Program-made: the position numbers and the translations under genes
Notes under the pieces: generated by a model
Database searches by the model: none
Seen by the model: the letters and a program-made list of their open reading frames with translations, nothing else
What the model was told of the DNA's origin: nothing
Source: Magnetococcales bacterium
GTDB lineage: Bacteria > Pseudomonadota > Magnetococcia > Magnetococcales > Magnetaquicoccaceae
DNA: 22,231 nucleotides
Reading direction: 5' to 3'
Assembly (NCBI GenBank): GCA_015229095.1
Contig: JADGCE010000029.1
Span: 1 to 22,231 of the forward strand
Part shown: piece by piece, positions 15,701 to 21,784 of the stretch
Numbering within the stretch: the stretch's first letter is position 1
Layout of the letters: every line of letters starts with the position of its first letter

Positions 15701-16258
15701 TCATATCTGCAAGATATCCACCTCTTTGTGAGATAAAATTTCATCCACATCCTTGATGGAAAGATCGGTCTGTTCCTGGACCTTTTTTTCCCAGGCATGA
15801 AGATCGTCCTTGGAGATCTCCTTGTTTTTTTCCATTTTTTTCATCTGTTCCAGGATGTCACGGCGCACATTGCGCAACGCCACCTTGGCCTGCTCACCAT
15901 ACTTGTGGACCAGCTTGACCAGGGACTTGCGCCGTTCTTCGGTCAGCTCTGGCAAGGGAATGCGCAGCAGGGTGCCATCCGAGAGGGGGTTCAAGCCCAG
16001 ATCGGCCTCCCGAATGGCCTTTTCGACGGCTTTCATGGATTTTTTATCCCATGGCTGCACAGTCAGCATCCGGCTTTCTGGCACATTGATGGAGGCCAGT
16101 TGATTGAGAGGCATGAGGGAGCCGTACACATCCACCATCACATGATCCAGCAAGTTGCCGGAGGCCCGACCGGTGCGCACAGTCGACAACTCTTCCTTGA
16201 GGGCCGCCAAACATTTTTTCATCCGCTCGTCCAGCAAGGCAAAGAGTGCATCTGCCAT
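15701..16258 (-). CDS. frr: Ribosome recycling factor
   Basis: A 185-aa cytoplasmic factor that splits post-termination ribosomes with EF-G. Length and the two-domain plan are standard: long three-helix bundle from both ends (VRTGRASGNLLDHVMVDVYG; LTEERRKSLVKLVHKYGEQA; VALRNVRRDI) and a small beta domain in the middle (VPESRMLTVQPWDKKSM). ATG at 16258 directly follows the pyrH TAA with no spacer; its AGGAG lies within the last codons of pyrH, so the two are coupled. Confidence 0.97.
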   Translation of the reverse strand: MADALFALLDERMKKCLAALKEELSTVRTGRASGNLLDHVMVDVYGSLMPLNQLASINVPESRMLTVQPWDKKSMKAVEKAIREADLGLNPLSDGTLLRIPLPELTEERRKSLVKLVHKYGEQAKVALRNVRRDILEQMKKMEKNKEISKDDLHAWEKKVQEQTDLSIKDVDEILSHKEVDILQI

Positions 16259-16972
16259 TTAATCTACTCCTATCCGTGTGCCGCGATTTTCACCCCGAAT
16301 GACGGCTGCCAATGCCCCCTGTTCCAGAATGGAAAACACCATGATGGGGATGCGGTTGTCCCGGCACAGGGTGATCGCCGTCAGGTCCATGACTTTCAAC
16401 CCTTTGGAGAAGACGGCATCAAAGGTGAGTCGATCATATTTTTGGGCCGAAGCATCCTGTTTGGGATCGGCGCTGTAGACCCCGTCCACCTTGGTTCCCT
16501 TCAACAACATGTCGGCATGGATCTCCGCCGCTCGCAAGCTGGCTGCGGTATCGGTGGTGAAAAAGGGGTTGCCAGTGCCGGCCGCAAAGATGACGATTCT
16601 GCCCTTTTCCAGGTGGCGCACAGCCCGGCGATGGATGAAGGGTTCGGCCACCTGGGGCATGGTGATGGCCGACTGCACCCGCACCGTCAAGCCGATCTTT
16701 TCCAGGGCGTTCTGCAAGGCCAGGGCATTGATCACCGTGGCCAACATCCCCATGTGGTCTGCGCTGGAACGCTCCATGCCCATCGCACCGCTGGAGACTC
16801 CCCGGAAAATATTTCCACCGCCCACCACCAGTGCCAACTGCACGCCCTGATTGTGAACCTCTTGTATCTCGGCAGCCAGGCGTTCGAGAAAACAGGGGTC
16901 GATGGCAACCCCTGCCCCCATCAACGCTTCCCCCGAAATTTTCAACAAAACCCGCCGGGCCGGTTGTTCCAT
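16259..16972 (-). CDS. pyrH: UMP kinase
   Basis: A 237-aa hexameric bacterial UMP kinase of the amino-acid-kinase fold, phosphorylating UMP to UDP in pyrimidine synthesis. Motifs: LLKISGEAL, VVGGGNIFRG, DHMGMLATVINALAL, GTGNPFFTTDTAASLRA and LLKGTKVDGVYSADP. Length is standard. ATG at 16972 has GAGG 9 nt upstream and lies 17 nt after tsf. The pyrH-frr pair downstream of tsf is a widely conserved order. Confidence 0.97.
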   Translation of the reverse strand: MEQPARRVLLKISGEALMGAGVAIDPCFLERLAAEIQEVHNQGVQLALVVGGGNIFRGVSSGAMGMERSSADHMGMLATVINALALQNALEKIGLTVRVQSAITMPQVAEPFIHRRAVRHLEKGRIVIFAAGTGNPFFTTDTAASLRAAEIHADMLLKGTKVDGVYSADPKQDASAQKYDRLTFDAVFSKGLKVMDLTAITLCRDNRIPIMVFSILEQGALAAVIRGENRGTRIGVD

Positions 16973-16989
16973 GATGGCAATCCTCGTTC

Positions 16990-17901
16990 CTAACCCGCAG
17001 CCTTCGCCACTTCGGCCGCAAAATCCTCCTCTTTTTTTTGGATCCCCTCTCCCAGCACATAGCGCACGAAGCCGCTGACATCGATGCGAGCCCCCAACTC
17101 CTTGGCCTTGGCTGCCACCACACCGCTTACCTTTTGATCGGGATCCATCACGAAGGGCTGTTCCAGCAGGCAGCTTTCGCCATAAAACTTATCCAGGCGC
17201 CCCTGCACCATTTTGTCGATGATGCTTTCCGGCTTGCCGGAGCTGCGGGCCTGATCGGCCAAAATGTTGCGTTCTCTCTCCACGGCCTCGGCGGGCACGG
17301 AAGAGCGATCCAACCAGGGGGGTGCGGAAGCGGCCACATGCATGGCCAACTTTTTGCCCAGGTCCGCAAGGGCTGCGCTCTCCGAGGAGGGGGACTCCAA
17401 GCCCACCAGCACCCCGATTTTGCCCTCCATGTGAATGTAGGCGACCACAGCACCTTGATTGACCCGCAAACTCGCCAAGCGGCGCAGGTTCATGTTTTCC
17501 CCGATGGTGGCGATCTTGTGCGTCAGCTCCTCGGCGACCGTGCGGCCCGTATCCGGGTAGCTCAATCCTTGCAACTGTTCCACAGAGGTGACGCCTGCCT
17601 GCAGGGCCAAACGGGCTGATGTCTCTGCAAAGGCTACGAAATGCTCATTTTTGGAGGTAAAATCCGTCTCCGTGTTCACCTCCAGGAGCAGCCCCTGTTG
17701 CCCTTCCACCACGGCCACCACCTTGCCATCGGCTGCCACCCGTCCGGCTTTCTTGGAGGCTGCTGAGAGCCCCTTTTTGCGCAGCCAATCGACGGCACCT
17801 TCCATGTCACCCCCGGCCTCTTCCAGTGCCTTTTTGCAGTCCATCATACCGGCACCGGTTTGTTCCCGCAACTCTTTGACCAACTTCGCGCTCACCGACA
17901 T
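16990..17901 (-). CDS. tsf: Translation elongation factor Ts
   Basis: A 303-aa nucleotide-exchange factor for EF-Tu. The N-terminal UBA-like domain reads VKELREQTGAGMMDCKKAL and is followed by the core with T79-D-F81 (NTETDFTSKNEHF), which acts in GDP release, and a C-terminal region with the family's coiled-coil dimerisation element. Length is slightly longer than the E. coli protein (283 aa). ATG at 17901 has AGGGAT about 11 nt upstream. A 14-bp hairpin precedes it in the rpsB-tsf gap. Confidence 0.97.
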   Translation of the reverse strand: MSVSAKLVKELREQTGAGMMDCKKALEEAGGDMEGAVDWLRKKGLSAASKKAGRVAADGKVVAVVEGQQGLLLEVNTETDFTSKNEHFVAFAETSARLALQAGVTSVEQLQGLSYPDTGRTVAEELTHKIATIGENMNLRRLASLRVNQGAVVAYIHMEGKIGVLVGLESPSSESAALADLGKKLAMHVAASAPPWLDRSSVPAEAVERERNILADQARSSGKPESIIDKMVQGRLDKFYGESCLLEQPFVMDPDQKVSGVVAAKAKELGARIDVSGFVRYVLGEGIQKKEEDFAAEVAKAAG

Positions 17902-17935
17902 TGTCTTTAGTATCCCTAGGCTGTTTCAATCCACA

Positions 17936-17968
17936 CCCGGTTGCAGGGGGTTTTCCCCTGCAACCGGG
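17936..17968 (-). terminator. Perfect 14-bp hairpin between rpsB and tsf
   Basis: Arms 17936-17949 (CCCGGTTGCAGGGG) and 17955-17968 (CCCCTGCAACCGGG) flank a 5-nt loop. On the transcribed (minus) strand the arm sequences are the same and the loop is AAAAC. It starts 8 nt after the rpsB stop. No U-run follows, so it is more likely a partial attenuator or a 3' stabiliser setting the S2 to EF-Ts ratio than a full terminator. Confidence 0.6.
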
Positions 17969-17975
17969 CAATCCA

Positions 17976-18755
17976 TCACACGCTTTCGATAACCATCTCT
18001 TCCTGGTCGCTCGCCAGGGAGCCCTCTCCCTCGGGCAGATCCATTTTTTGTCCTGCGGCGGTGTCGGGACGAGCCATCATTTTGCCTTCCAGGATGGCAT
18101 CCCCCATTTTGTTCAAAAACAGCTTCAGGGAACGGATGGCATCGTCGTTGCCTGGGACCACCCAATCGATGGGATCCGGATCGCAGTTGGAGTCCACCAG
18201 GGCCACCACAGGGATGCCCAACTTGTTGGCCTCCTTGACGGCCAGGGATTCCCGGTTGGTATCCACCACCACGATCACATCCGGCAAACGGCCCATGTTT
18301 TTGATGCCCCCCAGGGAGCGTTCCATTTTTTCCCGTTCCCGCTCCAGTTTTTGCACCTCTTTTTTGGTTCTTGAGTCGAACGTGCCGTTGACTTTCATCT
18401 TTTCGATCTCTTTCAGGCGGCGTATCGACCCCTGGATGGTTTTCCAGTTGGTCAAGGTGCCTCCCAGCCAACGGTGGCTGACATAATATTGGCCGGTGCG
18501 CAAGGCCTCTTCCTCCACCATTTCCACCACCTGCCGTTTGGTCCCGACGAACAGCACCAGACCGTGATTGCTGGCCCGCTCCCGCAGGAAGCTGTAGGCG
18601 TCGCGCAGCATGACAACTGTTTTTTGCAGGTTCAGGATATGGGTGCCGTTACGGGAGGTGTAGATGAATCGCCCCATTTTGGGGTTCCAGCGTTTGGTTT
18701 GGTGTCCGAAGTGAAAGCCCGCGTCCAGCAATTCGCGGATGGAAAACTTGGCCAT
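17976..18755 (-). CDS. rpsB: 30S ribosomal protein S2
   Basis: A 259-aa small-subunit protein. Family motifs: LLDAGFHFGHQTKRWNPKM, YTSRNGTHILNLQKT, FVGTKRQ, YYVSHRWLGGTLTNWKTI, a long coiled-coil hairpin (about 115-150), DVIVVVDTNRESLAVKEANKLG and IPVVALVDSNCDPD. The C-terminus after about residue 225 is an acidic/polar tail (DLPEGEGSLASDQEEMVIESV). ATG at 18755 has AGGAG 5 nt upstream. It is the first gene of the eight-gene operon. Confidence 0.98.
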   Translation of the reverse strand: MAKFSIRELLDAGFHFGHQTKRWNPKMGRFIYTSRNGTHILNLQKTVVMLRDAYSFLRERASNHGLVLFVGTKRQVVEMVEEEALRTGQYYVSHRWLGGTLTNWKTIQGSIRRLKEIEKMKVNGTFDSRTKKEVQKLEREREKMERSLGGIKNMGRLPDVIVVVDTNRESLAVKEANKLGIPVVALVDSNCDPDPIDWVVPGNDDAIRSLKLFLNKMGDAILEGKMMARPDTAAGQKMDLPEGEGSLASDQEEMVIESV

Positions 18756-18877
18756 TGTGACTCCTGTTTTTTTGGTTGTTCAACCGCTGATGTCGCTTGG
18801 GATGCGGCCCACAAACTCGAATCGAGGCACCGGGACCGCCGATCATCGGCGTGAAAAATGGAAGAATAACATCAACC
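18756..18877 (-). promoter_or_regulatory. Structured leader of rpsB, possible S2 autoregulatory region
   Basis: The ~120-nt leader between the predicted promoter and the rpsB ATG contains three small inverted repeats: 18837-18851 (CGCCGA-TCA-TCGGCG), 18816-18826 (CTCGA/TCGAG type) and 18774-18785 (GGTTG/CAACC), the last directly before an A-rich tract and the AGGAG. In proteobacteria S2 represses its own operon through the rpsB leader. Whether this leader has that structure needs comparison with relatives. Confidence 0.4.
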
Positions 18878-18882
18878 CATCG

Positions 18883-18911
18883 AGTTTAATCGTTCAGCCC
18901 CTCATTTGCAA
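18883..18911 (-). promoter_or_regulatory. Predicted promoter of the rpsB operon
   Basis: On the minus strand: -35 TTGCAA (18911-18906), a 17-bp spacer and -10 TAAACT (18888-18883), each 4/6 to consensus. It lies outside the upstream gene, about 130 nt before the rpsB ATG. Confidence 0.45.
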
Positions 18912-18978
18912 GTCTCTCGCGCGCCGGTGCGCATAAATCTGCCGGGGGTTCGTTTTGTGCAGGAGGAAGGGTCTGGTT

Positions 18979-19797
18979 TCAGGCCGGTGGGGGTTGGGTG
19001 TATGGCTGCGACGGGATGTGTGTTTCTCGTGCTTCTGCCAGGAGATTCCATGCCTGTTCCACCTGTTGTGGGGTGCCTTGCAGATGGAGCACGGTGGCGC
19101 CGAGGCAGTCATCGACACCACCGGCTGCCACCGGGGTTGCCTGGACGCCGCAGAGCAGATGCAGGGCCTGGATTTCGGTGATGAGTGTGGCGCAACCGGC
19201 CATGATGGGGATATAGCCCACAGGCACGCCCATGCTCCGCTCCAGGGTGGTTTGTCCCAGGAGGCCGCAGGCGGCGGGCACGGAGGGGATGGATTTGTGC
19301 AGGGATACGGGGAGGATCAGTTCGCCTCCTCTGGCCAGCAGGATAGCCAGTGCCGCGCCGATGGTGCCGCCGGTGGGCGAGCCGATGAGCACGGCGGCAT
19401 TGCCGTGGGGATCGATGGCGTTGGCCCCTTTGATGTAGATGTCTCCTTTGCCGAAGCGCTCCAGCAGAGGAGCGGGCCAGCCTCTGCTGTGCAGCCCCTC
19501 CTCGAAGAGCAGAGGGCCAGGGCCGCGTCCGGATGGGGGTGTCTCTCCCAATGCCCCATCCCGGATCCAGCCGACGGCGAAGCTCTCCCGGCCAGGATCT
19601 CTGCCGGTCAGGAACCAGGCGACATAGCGGGTTGTGGTGCCACCGACGATGACCATGCGCCCTGATCGGGTGCGTGCCTGCACCTGGGGCAGTGCCGCCA
19701 CCGCTCGACCAATCAGGCGTTGTCCCTCCTCCGGGCGCACCACCACCACGGCGGATGCCGTCGCGGCAGAGGAATGAGATGGCAGAGAGATATTCAT
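18979..19797 (-). CDS. Conserved-looking protein of unknown function (272 aa)
   Basis: I do not recognise the family. Start: ATG at 19797 (MNISLPSHSS) or ATG at 19806 three codons upstream; neither has a clear ribosome-binding site. Gly-rich stretches look like nucleotide or phosphate loops: MVIVGGTTTRYVA (48-60), YIKGANAIDPHGNAAVLIGS (121-140) and PTGGTIGAALA (141-151). The C-terminal half has GELILPVSLHKSIPSV, a hydrophobic GYIPIMAGCATLITEIQAL and CGVQATPVAAGGVDD. There is no signal peptide; the long stretch of ordered motifs suggests an alpha/beta enzyme. It precedes rpsB on the same strand, but the rpsB promoter lies between them, and it diverges from tRNA-Glu. Its function is unassigned. 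Confidence 0.75.
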   Translation of the reverse strand: MNISLPSHSSAATASAVVVVRPEEGQRLIGRAVAALPQVQARTRSGRMVIVGGTTTRYVAWFLTGRDPGRESFAVGWIRDGALGETPPSGRGPGPLLFEEGLHSRGWPAPLLERFGKGDIYIKGANAIDPHGNAAVLIGSPTGGTIGAALAILLARGGELILPVSLHKSIPSVPAACGLLGQTTLERSMGVPVGYIPIMAGCATLITEIQALHLLCGVQATPVAAGGVDDCLGATVLHLQGTPQQVEQAWNLLAEARETHIPSQPYTQPPPA

Positions 19798-19890
19798 GGG
19801 GGGCATGCTAACAAAAAATTTCCGGCAGCGCACGGAACGATTGCGCCACGGCATGCGGCTGGAAAAATTGCGGGGGGTGCACAAAGTAAC

Positions 19891-19919
19891 TTGCGCGATG
19901 GGCGCGACAGATATAGACT
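19891..19919 (+). promoter_or_regulatory. Predicted tRNA-Glu promoter with GC-rich discriminator
   Basis: -35 TTGCGC (19891-19896), a 17-bp spacer and -10 TAGACT (19914-19919); TATAGA at 19912-19917 is an alternative. The following CCGGCGC is a GC-rich discriminator, typical of stable-RNA promoters under stringent control. The mature tRNA starts 17 nt after the -10. Confidence 0.45.
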
Positions 19920-19935
19920 CCGGCGCTGTGTTTGC

Positions 19936-20011
19936 GTCCCGTTCGTCTAGTGGCCTAGGACATCGGCCTTTCACGCCGGTAACACGGGTTCGATTCCCGT
20001 ACGGGACGCCA
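19936..20011 (+). tRNA. tRNA-Glu (anticodon TTC)
   Basis: A 76-nt cloverleaf very close to E. coli tRNA-Glu. Acceptor arms GTCCCGT (19936-19942) and ACGGGAC (20001-20007) pair, followed by the discriminator G and an encoded CCA (20009-20011). The anticodon stem is TCGGC/GCCGG (one G-U pair), the loop CTTTCAC has anticodon TTC at 19970-19972, and the T loop is GGTTCGATTCC. Its last 15 bases form the start of a direct repeat found again at 20984. Confidence 0.98.
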
Positions 20012-20106
20012 TTTAGTCATACGAAGACTACCGAAAAGCCAGTAAATTCAACGTTTACTGGCTTTTTTCATGTCCGAAGAGAACCGAAGAATACCGTTGA
20101 CAACCA
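19997..20106 (+). repeat. Direct repeat copy 1: tRNA-Glu 3' end plus terminator (attL-like)
   Basis: 110 bp beginning in the tRNA T-arm/acceptor (CCGTACGG-GACGCCA) and ending near CCGTTGACAACCA. Copy 2 at 20984-21094 differs by four substitutions and one inserted base (about 95% identity). A repeat that begins inside the 3' end of a tRNA is the hallmark of site-specific integration. This copy completes the functional tRNA, as attL does next to an intact tRNA. Confidence 0.85.
20034..20068 (+). terminator. Rho-independent terminator of tRNA-Glu
   Basis: Perfect 13-bp stem AAAAGCCAGTAAA (20034-20046) / TTTACTGGCTTTT (20054-20066), loop TTCAACG, ending in six Ts. The A-run at the 5' side makes it bidirectional, so it would also stop minus-strand transcription from the DUF1640 gene. 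It lies 22 nt after the tRNA. Confidence 0.9.
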
Positions 20107-20114
20107 CAACGTTT

Positions 20115-20163
20115 GTAGGCACGACTGTAGGCGCGTACCTACTCAAGCCAAAATCGTGCCTAC
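20115..20163. repeat. 10-bp inverted repeat with internal direct repeat after att copy 1
   Basis: GTAGGCACGA (20115-20124) is perfectly inverted as TCGTGCCTAC (20154-20163), and GTAGGCRCG occurs twice in direct orientation (20115 and 20127, 12-bp period). Short repeats just inside an att site are typical of recombinase arm sites. It ends immediately before the ATG of the possible integrase remnant. Confidence 0.6.
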
Positions 20164-20164
20164 A

Positions 20165-20200
20165 ATGCCCCTCACAGATGCCTTTATCGAGCAGTTGCAC
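20165..20200 (+). pseudogene. Possible remnant of an integrase start codon region
   Basis: ATG at 20165 opens MPLTDAFIEQL. P4-type tyrosine recombinases (DUF4102 N-terminus) usually begin M-x-L-T-D-x-x-I, and they usually sit in this orientation right after the tRNA attachment site. After about a dozen codons the frame shows no integrase features (Gly/Ala/Arg-rich) and becomes antisense to the DUF1640 gene. The match is short, so it is only suggestive. Confidence 0.3.
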
Positions 20201-20305
20201 CACATGCGCGATGGCGGTTTTCACCGTGCAGGCTGTACGGGAGCCCCAGGGGGAACAGGGAGCGCAGGGGATGGGGCCATCTGGCGCATCTCCTGGGCGG
20301 GGGGC

Positions 20306-20677
20306 TCAATGCCCGCCAGGCAGAACGCGCACCAGCGTCATAAGGATACCCGCCATCATGGCCAGTTGCGCCAGGGCAAGGCCGACCATCCACTTGATGG
20401 TTTCGTTCTTGGCGACCTCGATTTCTTTCTGCAATTCTGCCTTGGTGGTCTCAAACTTGGCATCCATCTCCTGTTTGGTTGCCAATCCATCCAGACGACT
20501 TTGGATCTGCTTCTCGTTCCTCTCTTCCAGCTTGGCGGCCTGTTGATCCGTGCGGATATCCACCTGCTTGATAACCAGGGCCAACGCCTTGGCGTGACCT
20601 TTCGCTTGCTCTTCCGGGACACCGGCGGCCTTGAGCTGCTCCGTGTACTCCAGCGTGTCGAATGTGATGACGTGCAT
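20306..20677 (-). CDS. DUF1640-like coiled-coil membrane protein
   Basis: A 123-aa protein with the layout of DUF1640/CCDC90-like proteins: N-terminal MHVITFDTLEYTEQLKAAGV and PEEQAKGHAKALALV, a charged coiled coil at about 35-92 (including LATKQEMDAKFETTKAELQK), and one C-terminal membrane helix (95-116, WMVGLALAQLAMMAGILMTL). Bacterial function is unknown; mitochondrial relatives include MCUR1. ATG at 20677 has AGGAGAAGAG upstream. The leader (CAACCAGGAG) and the N-terminus (FDTLxxxxxLxxAGVP) match the gene at 21157, so the two are paralogues. It lies between two att-like repeats and runs toward the tRNA terminator. Confidence 0.75.
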   Translation of the reverse strand: MHVITFDTLEYTEQLKAAGVPEEQAKGHAKALALVIKQVDIRTDQQAAKLEERNEKQIQSRLDGLATKQEMDAKFETTKAELQKEIEVAKNETIKWMVGLALAQLAMMAGILMTLVRVLPGGH

Positions 20678-20983
20678 GGGGGCTCTTCTCCTGGTTGAAC
20701 TCCCCCCGGACTATATCGGATCTCCCCGACCATTGCCATCGGTTTTTTGTTTCACCAGTTGCGTGGCCCCTGGCAGTGCACCGACCACACCCGGCAGGGG
20801 GGGAGAGCGGGAAGGCCGTCACTCTGGAGGGGAAAACCAAGACCGTTCCCCTGTCCAAAATGGCCATGTCGTGGAATTGACGAAAAAGGCAACAAAACAA
20901 TTTGACGGCATATTTGACGGTACGAAAAAGGCAGGCATTAAATTTCATATTCAATATCAACATATTGCAATCTTGTTTGGTGT
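20678..20983. other. 306-bp non-coding segment between DUF1640 gene 1 and repeat copy 2
   Basis: The left part holds the gene's leader and a possible minus-strand -10 TATAGT (20711-20716). The right third (about 20875-20983) is clearly AT-richer than the rest of the window and has short direct repeats: TTTGACGG twice and CGAAAAAGGCA twice about 42 bp apart. No plausible gene was found on either strand. The base composition suggests imported DNA or a recombination-associated control region. Confidence 0.5.
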
Positions 20984-21094
20984 CCGTACGGCGACGCCAT
21001 TTAGTCATGCGAAGACTACCGAAAAGCTAGTAAATTCAACGTTTACTGGCTTTTTTCATGTCCGAGGAGAACCGAAGAATACCGTTGACAGCCA
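20984..21094 (+). repeat. Direct repeat copy 2 (attR-like)
   Basis: 111-bp near-identical copy of 19997-20106. It includes the last 15 bases of tRNA-Glu with one extra C (CCGTACGG-C-GACGCCA) but none of the rest of the tRNA, so it is not a tRNA gene. The terminator hairpin persists at 21022-21056 with a single G-T wobble in the stem. Just after it lie GTTGGTATGCG and ACTGGTACGG, reminiscent of the short repeats after copy 1. Confidence 0.85.
21022..21056 (+). terminator. Terminator hairpin within repeat copy 2
   Basis: AAAAGCTAGTAAA / TTTACTGGCTTTT with a 7-nt loop and a T-run; one pair is now G-T. It still predicts a functional bidirectional terminator even though no tRNA precedes it. It would stop minus-strand transcripts from the truncated DUF1640 gene. 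Confidence 0.75.
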
Positions 21095-21156
21095 ATTTTG
21101 TTGGTATGCGTACTGGTACGGACACCCCGTGACTGGATCGCCACCACTCTCCGGCC

Positions 21157-21351
21157 TCAAGGCCCAATGTGGCCTGATTGTGTGTGTCGCCTGGCAGCCA
21201 ACTCCTGCATCCTGGATGCTTCCACCTTCTGAAGGAGATCGGAAAGCATTTCCACCTGAGCTTCCGCTTGGGGGGATGGGACACCGGCGGTCTCCAGCCT
21301 CTTGACGAAGGCCAGGGTATCGAACGGAACGGCAAAGGCTGTTGTGCCCAT
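21157..21351 (-). pseudogene. Truncated DUF1640-like gene (64 aa)
   Basis: ATG at 21351 opens MGTTAFAVPFDTLAFVKRLE and TAGVPSPQAEAQVEMLSDLL, clearly paralogous to the gene at 20306. The frame ends after a short non-homologous tail (HTQSGHIGP). The rest of the coiled coil and the C-terminal membrane helix are absent. The stop lies 63 nt from repeat copy 2, suggesting that the 3' end was lost in a recombination event at that repeat. The leader with CCAACCAGGAGGAGAGCC is intact, so it may still be expressed. The short form could in principle be functional without membrane anchoring. Confidence 0.6.
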
Positions 21352-21504
21352 GGTGGCTCTCCTCCTGGTTGGATACCCCCCCAATGTACCGCAACGGGGG
21401 CAGGCTGGTAAAGAAAATTGCACCGGGGGTCATGGCTCAATAAAGCTGTCTCCCCTGTTCCACTCGTCTTGGATAGAGGGATGGTGCTCTAAAGTCCAGG
21501 AACA

Positions 21505-21577
21505 GAAAGCCAGCAAATTTAACTGTTTGCGGTCTTTTTTGCGACCGAGGAGGAACGGGAATAACCGTTGACAGTCA
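21505..21577 (+). repeat. Degenerate third copy of the terminator/att-like repeat
   Basis: Matches the terminator and following part of copies 1 and 2: AAAGCCAGCAAA / TTTGCGGTCTTT around an 8-nt loop, then a T-run, CCGAGGAGGAACGG and AATAACCGTTGACAG. The tRNA-derived part is not recognisable. The stem has internal mismatches. Its order and spacing relative to the truncated DUF1640 gene repeat the layout of copy 2 relative to the first DUF1640 gene. Confidence 0.65.
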
Positions 21578-21582
21578 GGTTG

Positions 21583-21637
21583 GGCTCACCGAGCCGATGC
21601 GAGGGGTGCATACCCCTCGCGCTTTTCCCCGCATCGG
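21583..21637. repeat. Compound nested hairpin
   Basis: GGCTC/GAGCC (21583-21587, 21591-21595) is followed by an outer stem CCGATGCG (21594-21601) / CGCATCGG (21630-21637) and a perfect inner palindrome GCGAGGGGT-GCAT-ACCCCTCGC (21599-21620). It lies 6 bp after repeat copy 3. It could be a structured RNA, a recombinase or transposase recognition hairpin, or a dispersed palindrome. Confidence 0.55.
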
Positions 21638-21784
21638 ACGGTAGAGCCATCCTGCCACAAAAAACGCAGTCCGGGATCTCGTGGATGTGCCGGGGATTTC
21701 CCAGAAAGTGCTTGTGCGCGACGGTCATTTGTATCATTCACGCTGAACCAGGACACTCCTGATCGTCCCCCCTCCTCCCCGGTG

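Larger units (their letters stand above)
19997..21577. mobile_element. Putative tRNA-Glu-anchored array of att-like repeats and DUF1640 genes
   Basis: Three repeats in the same orientation (19997, 20984, ~21505) bracket two intervals of about 0.99 and 0.48 kb, each with a DUF1640-like gene on the opposite strand. The first interval may also carry an integrase start remnant and arm-like repeats. The simplest reading is repeated site-specific insertion at the tRNA-Glu 3' end followed by deletion of the recombinase. Tandem duplication of one [repeat + DUF1640] unit, then decay, is the alternative. Confidence 0.5.
21352..21784. other. 433-bp region without a supported gene
   Basis: Contains, in order: the leader of the truncated DUF1640 gene with a possible minus-strand -35/-10 (TTTACC, 18 bp, TACATT, near 21385-21414), ~90 bp with nothing recognised, degraded repeat copy 3 (21505-21577), a compound palindrome (21583-21637), and ~145 bp up to the Rpn-family stop. 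A minus-strand ORF at 21519-21737 runs across the palindrome and repeat and is not convincing. Confidence 0.5.

Noticed and set aside
20984..20999. Second tRNA-Glu gene
   Set aside because: Only the last 15 bases are present, with an extra C; no anticodon or D arm precedes it.
21519..21737. Minus-strand ORF of 72 codons between repeat copy 3 and the Rpn-family gene
   Set aside because: It reads across the palindrome and the terminator-like repeat, and its residues show no known pattern apart from one Cys pair.
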